A DNA stretch of 64,000 bases from Nissolia schottii (taxonomy: Eukaryota > Streptophyta > Magnoliopsida > Fabales > Fabaceae), in contig QANU01020478.1 in assembly GCA_003254905.1 (NCBI GenBank), forward strand, positions 92,653-156,652. Reading direction: 5' to 3'. This document shows, piece after piece, positions 48,607-60,280 of the stretch. The notes beneath the pieces were generated by a model. That model was not told where the DNA came from. It saw only the letters and a list, made by a program, of their open reading frames with translations, and did not search any database. Within the stretch, counting starts at the first letter, position 1, and every line of letters starts with the position of its first letter. Position numbers and translations under genes: made by a program.

Positions 48607-48760
48607 GAGGTACTTTTGAGTACCTCATTGAATTGGAATGAATGAATTGAAACGAATTTGAGAATGGATGATGATGAGATGAGGACTTGGATTGGAAAGG
48701 AATGCCGTCTCGAACCCTGCAACATGGTTATAGCTAGAAGCTAGCCAATAGTGCTGCAGG
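48607..48760 (-). repeat. Array unit 5
   Basis: Perfect hairpin arms GAGGTACT/AGTACCTC (48607-48626). Core GCCGTCTCGAACCCTGC at about 48704. Stem arms CTGCAACA and TGCTGCAG close a loop holding TAGCTAGAAGCTA. It shares spacer and loop details with unit 11. Confidence 0.8.
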
Positions 48761-49164
48761 ATGAGTTGCATTCACAAGGAGCAAAATATATTATTTATGG
48801 AGTAATAGGTAAAGAATTTAATTGTCATGCTTTCGTAATGTACAATCCAATCAAATATTCACGAATTAATAAAAAAAAAACCATATACCAATAAATTAAT
48901 AATGATTGTCACACTTACTTCTTAAAAAATTATTCAAATGAAATGAATTAATTGAATAACTGTATTTATATTATCAATGCATCAAAATTAAACTCATAAA
49001 TTAATAAACTATGTGCAAATAAATAGTCAAATATACATTATAAAGTACTATATTTATTTTTCAGTATTAGTTATTTTTTAAAAGACATTGATTTAACAAT
49101 GTATAAAAAAAATAAAAAGACTAAATACTAAGGAATGAAGGAAAGATCAATTTTTTTTTTAAAG

Positions 49165-49375
49165 AGAGGTACTAGATATATTAATTATATCCAGATACGT
49201 TGATAAAAAAAATGTCTAATATTAAGAGAGAAAAAAAAAACAAATTTTATCTCTTTGTGGTAGTTTCGAGTACCTCATATTTCGATTTATCATGAGGATC
49301 CATTCCCATATATGAAGCAATCTCGAACCGGAGACATGATGATAGTCCACTACTGAGCACGCCATTTATGCTGCA
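49165..49375 (-). repeat. Array unit 6, hairpin split by about 90 bp
   Basis: The left arm GAGAGGTACT (49163-49172) and right arm GAGTACCTC (49268-49276) are separated by about 90 bp of AT-rich sequence absent from the other units. Core ATCTCGAACCGG at about 49320. Distal part GCTGCAGCG at about 49370. Confidence 0.65.
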
Positions 49376-49650
49376 GCGACTTCGACCAAAGTATATTTTT
49401 ATAAACTACAAAACGTGTCAAATAGTAAACGCTTTATTTTGTATCACAAATGCACTGCATTGGGTACCAACTATATGTGCAAACAAATAAGCATTCATCA
49501 AAGTACTAAACGTAAAGACAAATGAGGGGTGAGGGCAATATCGAATGTAAATTTAAGGGATTAGAATGAAGAAAATTAAAACGTAAAGCCTCATCACAAA
49601 TTAACAAATACTCATCAAAATAAGAGAATTTTTTTTTTTTTATAAAAAGA

Positions 49651-49780
49651 GAGGTACTTTTGAGTACCTCGTTGAACTTCGAATAATTTGGAATGAAGTT
49701 GAGTTTGCCTGTTTGGGATGAATGATGAGTACCGTCTCGAACCTTGCTACATGGTTGTGGCCACCATTAGTGCTGTGAGT
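49651..49780 (-). repeat. Array unit 7
   Basis: Perfect arms GAGGTACT/AGTACCTC (49651-49670) preceded by an A/T-run (T-run on the element strand: poly-T then AAAAAGA on plus). Core ACCGTCTCGAACC at about 49731. ATGGT/ACCAT stem around TGTGGCC, then TTAGTGCTG. Confidence 0.8.
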
Positions 49781-50489
49781 TGCACTTCCAACGAGCAAAA
49801 TGTATTCATATAAAGCAATAAATTAAACTAGGTCTAGGTGCAAACAAATATACATTATGAGGTGGAGCAATTCTTATATTTAAGGTGAAGCAAATTATTT
49901 TGTGATTCACATAGCATCACAACCATGGATCATTCTTAAAAGGAAAAACAAAGAAGAGAGAAAAATTAGTAGTTGATATATTAAGTAATGTTCGAAAAAG
50001 CAAATAAATTAATTTATAAATTAATCTGTTCACTTTTATAAATGACATTTAATATTTTTTAAAAATAAAATAAAATAAGTCAACTATGATTCATAAAAAT
50101 AAGTAAGTTTATTTATAAGTTGAGTTTTTTAAACCTTTTTCTTATCATGTTACCAAAAAATGAAATTGTTTGTTCTACAATAAATATAAAAATCACTATA
50201 TAAAAGGGGGAGAAAACCAAGATTTGATATAATTATATACAACCAATTTTGTTGTTCTAAGTTTAAAAAAAAAAAATTATTAGTTACTATGTTAATGCAT
50301 ATAATTTGTACATTTCATTAAGTATAATTGAGAATATCATCTATAACTTTGTAATGTTTATGCACTCATGAGAATAAAATTTGTGTATTATTAATGGTGT
50401 ATATATGAGTGTATAAAATTAGGTGTACATGTAGCATTTTTGATGTTTAAAAGATCTAATAAATTAATTTAGACTCCTATAAATGATGT

Positions 50490-50560
50490 TGATGGTAGTG
50501 TCAGCTCCAACCTTCAGCATGATGGGAATCCACCACTGATCAATCCATCAGTGGCAAAGT
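50490..50560 (-). repeat. Array unit 8 (partial, no hairpin)
   Basis: Only the distal half remains: GTCAGCTCCAACCTTCAGCA, then ATCCACCACTGATCAA and CCATCAGTGG. It is followed by the shared trailer GCAATACTGTGAAC at about 50575. Confidence 0.6.
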
Positions 50561-50699
50561 ATATTCATATAAAGCAATACTGTGAACAATGTCCTATGAT
50601 GGCATGTGTCAAAAAGTAATTAGCGTTTTATTTTGCTTCACAAATGCACTTCATACATTGAAAATAATTTAATATGTCAAATATTTTTTATATATTGAT

Positions 50700-51195
50700 T
50701 TGTATTTACTCTTAGTTTTGAAGACTGAACCGTTGACATCATTACCACACAGAGACTGAGGCTGGTAAGTGTAAGTTGAAACCTCATTTGTAAGTATGTA
50801 TATTCATTAGTCAAAATCTGAATTCTACACGATGTCAAATAATTTTGTTCTCCTAAATTATATGTATGACAGACAAGGGAACAGGATATATTGCTAAGTA
50901 AGTTTCCAACCTAGTCTTCCACAAATATTTTGCCTGTGTTAAATTGACCTTTTAGGTATTTAATTTTTTAAACTTCAGAACCAGATATTACATTCAATAA
51001 GATTTATACCTAAAATCTCTTGCATATTACTTAAATCTCTTATCATAACGATCTTATCTTAGTAGTTTTTTAGGTGTTTAATTTGGGGTAAAGCCTCCAA
51101 ATTTTTAGAAACTAGTTTTCCTTTCCCTCATATTTGTATCAATGCATAGGTAGGAATATGAAATTCATTTCTAGAGTTATTTGAATATTGAGAGA
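50700..51195 (+). repeat. Diverged copy of F-box intron 5 inside the array
   Basis: It matches 44560-44940 in order: CATCATYACCACAC-like, AATCTGAATTCTAC followed by GATGT, TTTTGTTCTCCT, GGAACAGGATATATTGC (GGGAGCAGGATATATTGC in the gene), AACCTAG followed by CTTCCAC, and GAAACTAGTTT followed by CCTTTYCCCTCA. No exon is kept. Confidence 0.75.
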
Positions 51196-51887
51196 ATCTT
51201 GTATTTTGAATAGATACAATTCTAATGTTTTGTATTTAGGCAACTTATCAAACTATTACTTTTAGTGATTTCTTTAACTCAATTTAAAATTTGATTGACT
51301 AATTTGATTCATTTGTATTTTAGAAACTAACTTGGCCCACGTTTTATAATTGTAGAAATTAAAAAGTTGATTTCTTAATTTGGTGGACTAAAGTCACTAA
51401 TATTTTGTAGATGAAAAAAATGAAAGTGAGCATTTCAGTTAGAGAAATGTTTTATCCTCCTATCAAATTATTTTACCAATCCTCCTGACCACTTTAATGA
51501 ATGACACTTAGTCGATTTGTATTATATATATAGATAATAAAATGTTTAAGTAAGTCCAACGTCAATTATTTCACTTTTGTTAGGGCATACGCACGTTGTC
51601 TCTATAGTAATAGTTGGCTTGCTACTTGTAAATTCACTTAAGTTAAGATACAATTACTCACTTACCTAAGTCTATGTTCTCTCATAAGGATTTTATAATT
51701 TCTACGTAGAGTTGGAAACAAATTAGGTCAGACTACTTGAACAGACTGAGTTTATGTCATTAATTTTTAATCTAGACTTAACTTGTTGATTATCAAAGAC
51801 TTTTTTTGGTTTAGTTTAATTTATTTGAGAAATCTAGTCTGGCTTGGAGCCTGAAAAGTAATAAAAACAAAGTTACTTTGCAAAAGG

Positions 51888-52040
51888 GAGGTACTTTTGA
51901 GTACCTCATGTTATGCTAGAAGGTCTTTGGGTTCGTAGGAAGGCAGAGAGAGAGTGTGTGTGTGTGTGCGCCGTCTCGAAACTGCATCATCTTGGTTGTA
52001 GCCAACAAACCGTTAGTGATGCAGGGCAAGTGGCACAGTT
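51888..52040 (-). repeat. Array unit 9
   Basis: Perfect arms GAGGTACT/AGTACCTC (51888-51907). The spacer contains a (GT)n run. Core GCCGTCTCGAAACTGC. Perfect 8-bp stem CTGCATCA (51982-51989) with TGATGCAG (52017-52024) enclosing GGTTGTAGCC. Confidence 0.8.
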
Positions 52041-52179
52041 GTCAACCAAAGTTTATAATTTATATGAGATACTGTGAACGTGTCCTACGATTTTATTTTG
52101 CATCACAAATGCAATGATCAACATAATTTTAGATATTTAATACCGTATAATACTGACTTGTACCCATGCTTTAACAGTC

Positions 52180-52320
52180 TTACATGGGAACAGAGTATAT
52201 ACTGTAAAGTAAGTTTTGAACCTAGTCTTGCACAAGTATTTTTCATTTGTTATGTGTATATGGCTTTTTAGGTGGTTTGTGGTAGATAATCCCAATTCCA
52301 GAAGCTAGTTTTCTTAAGAA
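52180..52320 (+). repeat. Second diverged copy of F-box intron 5
   Basis: TACATGGGAACAGAGTATAT, GTAAGTTTTGAACCTAG, TGGTTTGTGGTA, ATCCCAATTCCAGAA and GCTAGTTTTC match 44745-44865 of the F-box intron (TACATGGGAGCAGGATATAT and so on). It follows array unit 9 and the shared CTGTGAACGTGTCC trailer. Confidence 0.75.
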
Positions 52321-52592
52321 TATTAAGTTTTTATGTAATATAATCTTTAATAGTGGAGAAATGATAACTTGACTCAAATCCCCTTCCTTGGGTCCTCTGG
52401 TACCATTTAGCTTTTGCATGAGTAAATCTATTTTATCATATTGAAAAGTTGTGGTGAATCTCCAATAAATAACTATTGGGCATAATAGTATATCACAAAA
52501 CAAGTTTCGGATGGATCTTCCTGAGGGGTGAGGGCAATATCGGATGTAAATTGAAGGGCGAAATAAGAGAAACAAATGCTCTTGTTAAAGGA

Positions 52593-52740
52593 GAAGTACT
52601 TTCGAGTACCTCATGAGTTGCAAGGGTATGTATGTTTTTGATTTGGGAAGTGAAGGAGGGAGTGCCAGTCTCGAACCTGCGTCATGGTTGTGGCCAGCAA
52701 ACGACCAAGCCACTGGTGACGCTGGAGAAGTGGCAAGTAT
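52593..52740 (-). repeat. Array unit 10
   Basis: Hairpin GAAGTACTTTCGAGTACCTC (52593-52612). Core CCAGTCTCGAACCTGC. Stem GCGTCA (52679-52684) with TGACGC (52717-52722). On the minus strand it has the clearest A-box-like TGGCTTGGTCG and B-box-like GGTTCGAGAC pair, 35 nt apart. Confidence 0.8.
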
Positions 52741-53009
52741 ATTTATCTTACAAACCCTATGGTGGATTTATACTTGCCATTCAAGACCCTTCATTTTGGT
52801 TTACAAGAGAGGAAAATAATCAAGCAAAGCAAGTGTGACTTTTTGAAGCAAACATTTGGAGACTTCGGTTTAATCTTATTGTAAAGTGTGTATAGACCTT
52901 TAGTACTTTTAATACCATCAGCTTTTTCATAGAAGCAAATCTATTTTATAAATTTCATAGTGAAGTATAGGGTGAATCTCCAATAATTATTGAGCATGTG
53001 AGCAATTAA

Positions 53010-54100
53010 ACAAAGTGTGTACCTATACGTTTCTGATTCAATACCAAATGCACTAGCTAAGACTAACCAAAGGAAATGGTTGAGGCCCAGTCAATGGAAC
53101 AAGGCAAGAGGAAAAAGAGCGTTGTCCCAAGATATGTAGCATCCTACCTAAGATAGAGATAAGAGAATATTTCCCTCTTTGATGACAGCTCATAACCGCA
53201 TCAAGGAGGGATACGGAAGTGGCAAAGGAAAATAGCAAGAAAAGGGAAAGAAGACAAGGAAGACAAGAGTAGTGAAGTTGGAAGGCTCAAGACCTATGGG
53301 GAAGAGGCCTCACTAGTCCCTTTCAAAGGGGGAATTTGAGAAAAACCCTAGAAAAAGTAGGAAACGGATACAAAAGGAAGGAAGAAAGGAAAACAGGGGG
53401 ACTTCATTTCTCACAATCTACCTCTCTTGAACTTACCAACCCCTTAGACAAACACTTTGAGCTTTATGTCCAAATCATTAGAACCCTCACAAATCTCATG
53501 CTTACAAACTCAGAATCTCTAATTTTATACTCAAGCTAAACATTTCTCACAAGCTTTCGTAGCCTAACTTGTGACGAGAAGCCAAAGAAAATCGTATTTC
53601 ATGCTTATTTACTTGCTGGTCCATCTGCTTTGTTAGGAAGCCATCCAGTCTGTTGGCAAGTTTTTCTACCTGCATTTATTATGTTAGTTGTAGTTTCAAC
53701 ATTGTATGTATGATGCATTGCCTTTAAAAGGCTAAAGACTACGTAACGTATAGTCGTATCAGACAAAAGTAAAAAAACTGTGCATAATTCTCTTCCTCTT
53801 AATTGTTCTGTTAGTCAGAGACCATAAGTGAGGTGAATGAAAATTTTAAAAGCCTCCACACTATGTGATGCTTCGTTGAGTGAGACTAAGAGAGAAACTA
53901 GTCGGTGTGAGTTATAACATGTAGATTTTTACTATCAAGGGATAATATTATATAAGTTTTGAATGGATCCGATATAAATGTTTGTAAATTTAAGGGATTA
54001 GAATGAAGAAATATAAAGAGTAAAGAGATAGGAGATATCATAAAGTGAAAGAATAAAAACTACTAAATTAAAAAAAAAAAAAAAAAGATTTTAAATGGTG
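53010..54100. other. Spacer between array units 10 and 11
   Basis: The piece 53040-53400 is richer in G/A (GGAAGACAAGG-type) and may be transposon-derived. The stretch 53950-54060 repeats motifs (GTAAATTTAAGGGATTAGAA) also seen at about 49545. No gene is supported. Confidence 0.4.
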
Positions 54101-54147
54101 TTAGACTCCAGCTGTAAATTGAAATTACCATATTTCTGTTTAAAAGA

Positions 54148-54290
54148 GAGGTACTTTTGAGTACCTCATTGAAATAAGAATTGTGGCGTTTGGATTTGGA
54201 TGGAAAGGAATTGGAAAGCAATGCTATCTCGAACCTGCAACACAGTCATAGCTAGAAGCTAACCAAACCATTGGTGCTTGCTGGAAGAGC
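54148..54290 (-). repeat. Array unit 11
   Basis: Perfect arms GAGGTACT/AGTACCTC (54148-54167). Core CTATCTCGAACCTGC at about 54224, then TAGCTAGAAGCTAACC and CATTGGTGCTTGCTGG. It is the last unit, about 370 bp from the reticulon stop codon. Confidence 0.8.
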
Positions 54291-54658
54291 AACACTCACA
54301 ATGAGCAACATATATTATATGACGCAATAAATTAACAATGTCTAATAAAAAAGGAAAAACCAACAAATAGAAAAAGGCAAATTGAACTTGAGAAGTACTA
54401 CTTCCTTAGATGACATGGGCAACACGTTCATCAAGTCAATGAATACAAATGTTGATGACTTGACATTTAATTTAAGGCTACTAACAAAGAATCCAAGATA
54501 ATCCTCAAAAAATAAAGCCAGGGTTAGGTGGACGTTTATTCCTCAGACTATATATTTCACTAAATTAATTAAAAGAGCAAGAAGGGCTGCAGGGTAAGAC
54601 TTAGAAAAATTAGGCATCTGAGCAGAACAATGAAAGGTAATTTTAGATGATATGTGTT

Positions 54659-56485
54659 CTAATCTTTTTTGAACCCAGCTATTGGTATCTGGCTCAAGAC
54701 CTTAGCATCTAACACCGCGTACTGCTTCTTGATCTCAATCATTGCCTTCTCACCTAATGCATCAACTTGGTCTTCATATTTCTCATACACCAGTGGCAAC
54801 GTAAACAGTGACACAAAGCCTGTAAATGGATTCAGTGTTATAAGAGAGTACCATTATTTCAAAGCAATAAAATATAGAAACATGTAATGATGACCAAAAG
54901 GAAGTAATGCTTGAAGGCTTACATAAGTAAAACAAGGTCAGGAAATGGAACCAGTTCCCAACAACCGAGATGAACCACAATGCAGCAATAACCTGGTCAC
55001 AGCACCAAAAACACCTGATTAGTATCTGTATGAAGGACAAACGTAACAACTGGACCATGTAAGTCATGGTGTAATTGAAAAAATTGAGTATTAATATCAA
55101 TGCATAGGGTTATCAATTGATCCTCGAATTGTCACCAAAATATAAAGAAATTCAACATAGGTTTTATCACGAAACAAAAAGGCTTTCCATAGTAATGAAG
55201 GGAGGAATGGAATTACGGTAAGGAATTTCTTCAAATCTCGGCCTGTTGCAATTTCTCGGAAAACAAAGAATGCTCTGTTCAGTTCGATTCTCAAAGCATT
55301 AGCAACCTGAATTACGCAAGCCTCAGGAATTACAACATGTGGAACTTTCAGTGGAGACCTGGATAAGAAAGGGAAAAAAAAGATCACGTGGATGAGTTTC
55401 TCATACAATAATATTTCACATTAAAGTTCATTCCTTAATTCTTCACCCTTAATAAGAGGCACCAAATTAAGCAAACTAACTCAAAAGAAATATTAGTAAT
55501 AGATTGTGCAAATGGCTTACTTGTGGATAAAGACAGAAGCATTGGACCACAAGAAGAGTGCTGCGAGAGTCACAATCAGTAAGTGGCAAACCAGAGTGAT
55601 GAGGTGGTACTCCATGCGCTCGAAGAAGAACCACAAGGCAGTGCCGGCACCAAGTACTATTGCTGAGCTTCTCTTGTTCCTCCATAGGAAAATATCAGCA
55701 CCTGCAAGCCATCATACATATGTGTAGAGCATCAGAATGATAATATGAGCTAAAAGGAATTGGATTTATCACAAATATATTAAACATTGAATGCATGTCC
55801 CCCAAGCCCTTTGAAAGTCAACAGGCCAAGTCCATGCATTTCATCAATTTTGCAGGTCGGTCTTATTTTTTTGACACCACCATGTTATAATTCCTTTTCC
55901 AACTAATTAAGAATTTTATGTGAACAGCTTTGCGCAACAAAGACCGTCCTAGCTTTTTGTTGCATTGATATGACATACATTGCAAAATGAGAATAAGAAT
56001 AACACTCCAACCATTTATTTATTGATGCAATGTCATCGTAAATCAAGCTAATTAATAATAACAACAGTAATTTAATAATATATATATATATATATATAGA
56101 ACGCTATTAGATTGAAAGAAAAAACACTTGAGTAGCCGATAGAACCACCCCTATAATTACCAACACGAGATCCTTAATCCTGTATTAAATTAAAATTTAA
56201 AGCACATTTCATCAGCGGTTGTGCAAATTAGTCATTGTGATCCTTAAGCATCGGATGGTTGAAATCCTCCGAACAGAAAATGGAGATGCATTGATTACCT
56301 TTTCCAGCGCCCAAGACCTTGTGAACGGGCTGGTCGCGGCCGAAGAGGCGGTAAACCTTGGCCTTGTAGGAGGCTTTGGAGGCGGCGGGGAGCGGGCGCT
56401 TGTGTTCGTTGTCGGAATCGGAGTCGGAATCAGAGTCGTGATCGTGGAATTTGTCCTCCATCTTGTCCATCAGCGATTCCGCCAT
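54659..56485 (-). CDS. Reticulon-like protein, RTNLB family
   Basis: Endoplasmic reticulum membrane protein that bends and stabilises tubules. Exons on the minus strand: 56485-56299, 55701-55521, 55358-55217, 54992-54923 and 54819-54659. All are GT-AG with consistent phase, giving 246 aa, a normal RTNLB length. The N-terminus is acidic ([16 protein letters not shown], then an Asp/Ser alternating run) and leads into [20 protein letters not shown], the usual start of the reticulon homology domain. Two long hydrophobic hairpins follow. The first is around [19 protein letters not shown] and [19 protein letters not shown]; the second is around [20 protein letters not shown] and [16 protein letters not shown]. 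The C-terminus reads [20 protein letters not shown] and ends KKD, a dilysine-like end (KKD rather than canonical KKXX). The RTNLB3 group (At1g64090) is favoured by local gene order; the exact number is not certain. Confidence 0.94.
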
Positions 56486-59400
56486 GGTTTGATCGATTAC
56501 CTGATTACTATTATCCAATGGAGAGAACAAAAGCTCAGATACTGAAACTGAAAACCGAAAGAGAAGGAAGAAGCGAGTTTAATGGTAACCGTTTTGGCGC
56601 GTTTTGCACACTCCCTGCCTCAGGTTCGGACTGGTGGTTGCGAATGAATAACGGAATGCTAACGTCCTCTCTCCTTTCGGCCCAAATTCAAAATGGGCTC
56701 TACTGAGTGTTATGGGACCCAATCCACCTCAACCAATGGCCATGTCGCTCCATTTTCTACCATTTCCGCTGCTCGTGATTCATTGATCTTATTATTTATT
56801 TATTTATTTACTCAAGAAAGTCACGTGAAGAGAACAATAATATTCACAAACATTTAAATTACAAATACATTTCTCTTAAAACTTAAATGATTTGAATGAA
56901 TTGAAGGTGGTTTCTCCGTGTCCCATGGGGCAATTCATCACTCCATACTAAATTTATTCATTTTATAATTTTTTAAAATTAAATTTATTAAAATTTATTA
57001 TTGTTTTATGTTATGCATGATATATTTAATTTATCACATAAATCATATAGCGCATCAGTTCACCACATTAAACCATAAAATAATAATAAAACTTGGCGAT
57101 CTCCTTTATCTTCTTTAAAGTTAACTTCTTCCTGCCAACTAGATTCTCTCCTTACTATATATGATGATGCACATAAATAAATCTCTCCACAAAATCCAGC
57201 ATCAACTTTCTTGTTTTAGTTTGGTGCTGAAACCCACACAAAACTACACTATTGCAAATCATGTTCTAGCCCCAGCTAGAATGAAACATGAAGACCCCAC
57301 TTTGGAGATAAAATTTCTTTAAGGAATCATTTGACCAATTGATGATGATTTCATTTGTGTTACTATTGTCCTAATAGCGACAGAAAGTGCCACACCCAAC
57401 CACCAGAAACAAAACCGACACTAACGTGTCCTACTGGCCGCCATCCAGTGAACAAGAAATTTGAGGATTTTGGAATCCTGCTTAGTTTCTCAAATTTTCC
57501 AGCTTAAAACTCCAAATAAATCATTAAACGTATTCACATTTAACTTAACTTTTACATTCATCAGTCTAGAAAAAAGTCAAATTATACAACAATTTAGTAC
57601 TACTATGTTTCCTAGATAGGTGTATATTGTAAGGTTGTTAAACTCTAATAGATACAGAACAAGACCTATAAATAGGGATAAGGGTGACGTAAAATGATAG
57701 TTTTGTCACCACCGCCTAGGTTTTGACTACTCATGCGAACATAAGTTAATTCAGATCACCACCTTTACTTTGAAAGCAGTTTTATTACGTACTTAAGATC
57801 CTAATTAAGAAAGGGTAAAACCCAACTTAATCACTAAGAATGTCATATTTACACAGTCTAAAATTTCAGTTTAAGTAAGTTTAGAAAGCTCTCAATAACA
57901 CATTGTTTCCACTTTCTATCTTATGCAATTCATAAAGTTACGGGTCTAACACAATTACTCAACTTAATGGATCTTGGTCAATGATATGAGGTGCTTACTT
58001 TGAATCAAGACGTTAGTATTCGAATGAAATAGTAATCGACATGATGTTAAAATGTAAGAGTTCATCATGACAAAATTAAATTTGTGATGAGATATTATAG
58101 AACAATTTTTCTTTTACAAAATTGATTATTGATAAAATTGATTGTATTAGAATTAACTTTAGATAAAATAATTTTGACAAAAAGTAATAACTTTTTGCTT
58201 TTATCCAAATCAGTTCAGTCCTAAAATTAATTTTGAAAATCAATTTAACCTAGCAATGTAATGGTGGGAATTGAATCAATTAATTTTGGAGTCTTATGAA
58301 TTGATTTTGATTGCCCCAAAATGGGGGTTTATTAAAAAAAAATTTAATCACTATACCAAATTTTAATGGAGGTATTCTCGCAACCAAACACTTAGAATAT
58401 ATTAAAATAAAGAATTTGATTTTGAGGCATTGACAGTATAATTTTTTTTTACATAATTATCTAATTAATTCATTTCATTTAAATATTCTTTTAAATAATA
58501 GATGTGATAATCAATCATATCTATTAATTTATTAATTTATAATTGAATGACAATAAAAATCCATCTGCTCGTTCTAATTAATTTCTTAAAATAAATCACC
58601 TGCGTATATATAAGTATTAGCTACTTTAGAGTAGTAAATAAATAAAATAAAGAAACAGAATTCAATGAATAAAATAAAACACCATCATAAAATATGGATG
58701 TATATGATCATTTAACAATAATATCATGTTACACTTAAGAAAAGTGTAGATATACAATCTTCGTACACTCGGCAACAAATTCTGCCGAAGTAATAGGAAT
58801 CAATCTCATGTCGTGCTACCAATAATCCGGACAGGTTTCTATATAGATAAACAAGGAAAAAAAAAACTAAGATAAAATCAATTTCTATATAGATAATTTC
58901 GTTTTATTTTTGCTAATGGTGTTATAAAAAATTTTAAGTAGCTAACCACGTGTTATTCTTCATATATTATTCAATGTAACTTTTACGAGCAATTCGATCG
59001 AATTGAGATAATTCACAATTCTTATCTTATATTACATAGTGGTCTCATCGATGCTTTGAATGGTACTGACAAAAATCACTATAACATTCATATTAGTATG
59101 TGTGTTATATAAGGTGATAAAGGTATTAAATGTATCTTGTGGAGTAGCATTGACAAGACTTGTGAATATTTATGTCAAATTTCATAACACTCATGAATCT
59201 TATGATGACTTATATTGGAGTTGTAATGTTCGTAACGCTTGGGTAATGATGTGATCTGGTTGAGCATCTAAGATAGATTATCTCATTATATATATTAACC
59301 CTTAAGTCTTTGTCAAATTTATTGCGTAAAAATAATCATTACCTACAGTTTAATTAAACTGTTAACCAGTCTATAGAAGACCAGTCTATATAACCAGTCT

Positions 59401-60217
59401 CAGGAGTTTTTTTCCGGATGGTATTAGAATTAGAATTTAACCACACTTCACGATGTTGCGAAATGAATAAAAAAACGTAGATAAGTCTAGGCACTCGTCT
59501 CAAAGGTGTAGCTAAATTATATTATGAAAAGTGTGGCCAAACGTAACCCCACTTTTCTGCATTTAGTCACATTCATTGATTAAAACTCACTGTACCATAC
59601 CATCAAACTTGTCCTATGTACGATAGAACTTGGCTCAATTGAAGTTACAAGAATCTTACGGATAATTGTATTATTTTCCTCTAGATTGAGTCTAGAATGT
59701 TGTTACTTGTAGCCAAAAACTTTGGTCTATGACATTCTTTTAAGGAGCCGTTGGAAATTAATTTTGGCTCAGAACCCTTTGAAAGGTCCCTGTCAGACAT
59801 AAAATTGAGCTTGTTTATTATGATGGTTTAGCTTCTTTGACGCGAATGCCGGGTAACTGTGGTAGATATATATCAAGTGATTTTCCATTGTCACACTGAT
59901 CAGAGAGAATCTTAATGCAGCTTTTAGCCTATTTATCTCTGATGGACAGTAGCTTATGCATTTATGGTCCATATATATAAAATCAGTCTTTATTTTATTT
60001 TTTCTTCGATATGCCAAAACATCACTACTACTTGATTGTTGTATATACGATGATGACGATTCCATCTTTTTTTTCCACCTCACTTTCTGAGAATACTTTT
60101 TTTTTCCTCCTCATGCAATATATGTTTAAGACTAATATATACTAGTACTAGCATGATTGGCTTAAACTCCGCCTAACCAAATTGTAGCTTAGCATTTCAA
60201 AAAGTTAAATCAAACAT

Positions 60218-60234
60218 TCTATTATTATTATTAT

Positions 60235-60277
<43 letters not shown>

Positions 60278-60280
60278 GCA
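60218..60280. repeat. (ATT)n-(AAT)n self-complementary microsatellite
   Basis: A run of TTA/ATT triplets switches into ATA/AAT triplets, so the two halves are reverse complements and can fold back. Confidence 0.85.

Larger units (their letters stand above)
45511..54290 (-). repeat. Array of about eleven SINE-like/structured repeat units
   Basis: Diverged units starting near 45511, 46406, 47630, 48421, 48607, 49165, 49651, 50490, 51888, 52593 and 54148, all in one orientation. On the plus strand a unit has a hairpin GAGGTACT-TTTG-AGTACCTC, a variable 50-100 bp spacer, then a core CCGTCTCGAACCTGC and a stem-loop ending near GTGCTGCAG. Read on the minus strand the core gives GGTTCGAGAC, close to the Pol III B box (GGTTCGANNCC). 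About 35 nt upstream in the 52.6 and 54.1 kb units lies TGGCTTGGTCG or TGGTTTGGTTAG, close to the A box (TRGYNNARYNGG). The hairpin is near the minus-strand 3' end and is followed by a T-run in several units. A tRNA-derived SINE multiplied by local duplication is the leading reading; a family of structured non-coding RNAs is the alternative. Confidence 0.6.

Noticed and set aside
45511..54290. A CRISPR array or bacterial-type repeat system
   Set aside because: Repeat units are long, diverged and irregularly spaced, in clearly plant DNA with no cas-like genes.
45511..54290. A cluster of known microRNA precursors
   Set aside because: The hairpin arms are only 8-10 bp and no arm matches a plant miRNA that I can recall; a precursor normally needs a stem of about 20 bp or more.
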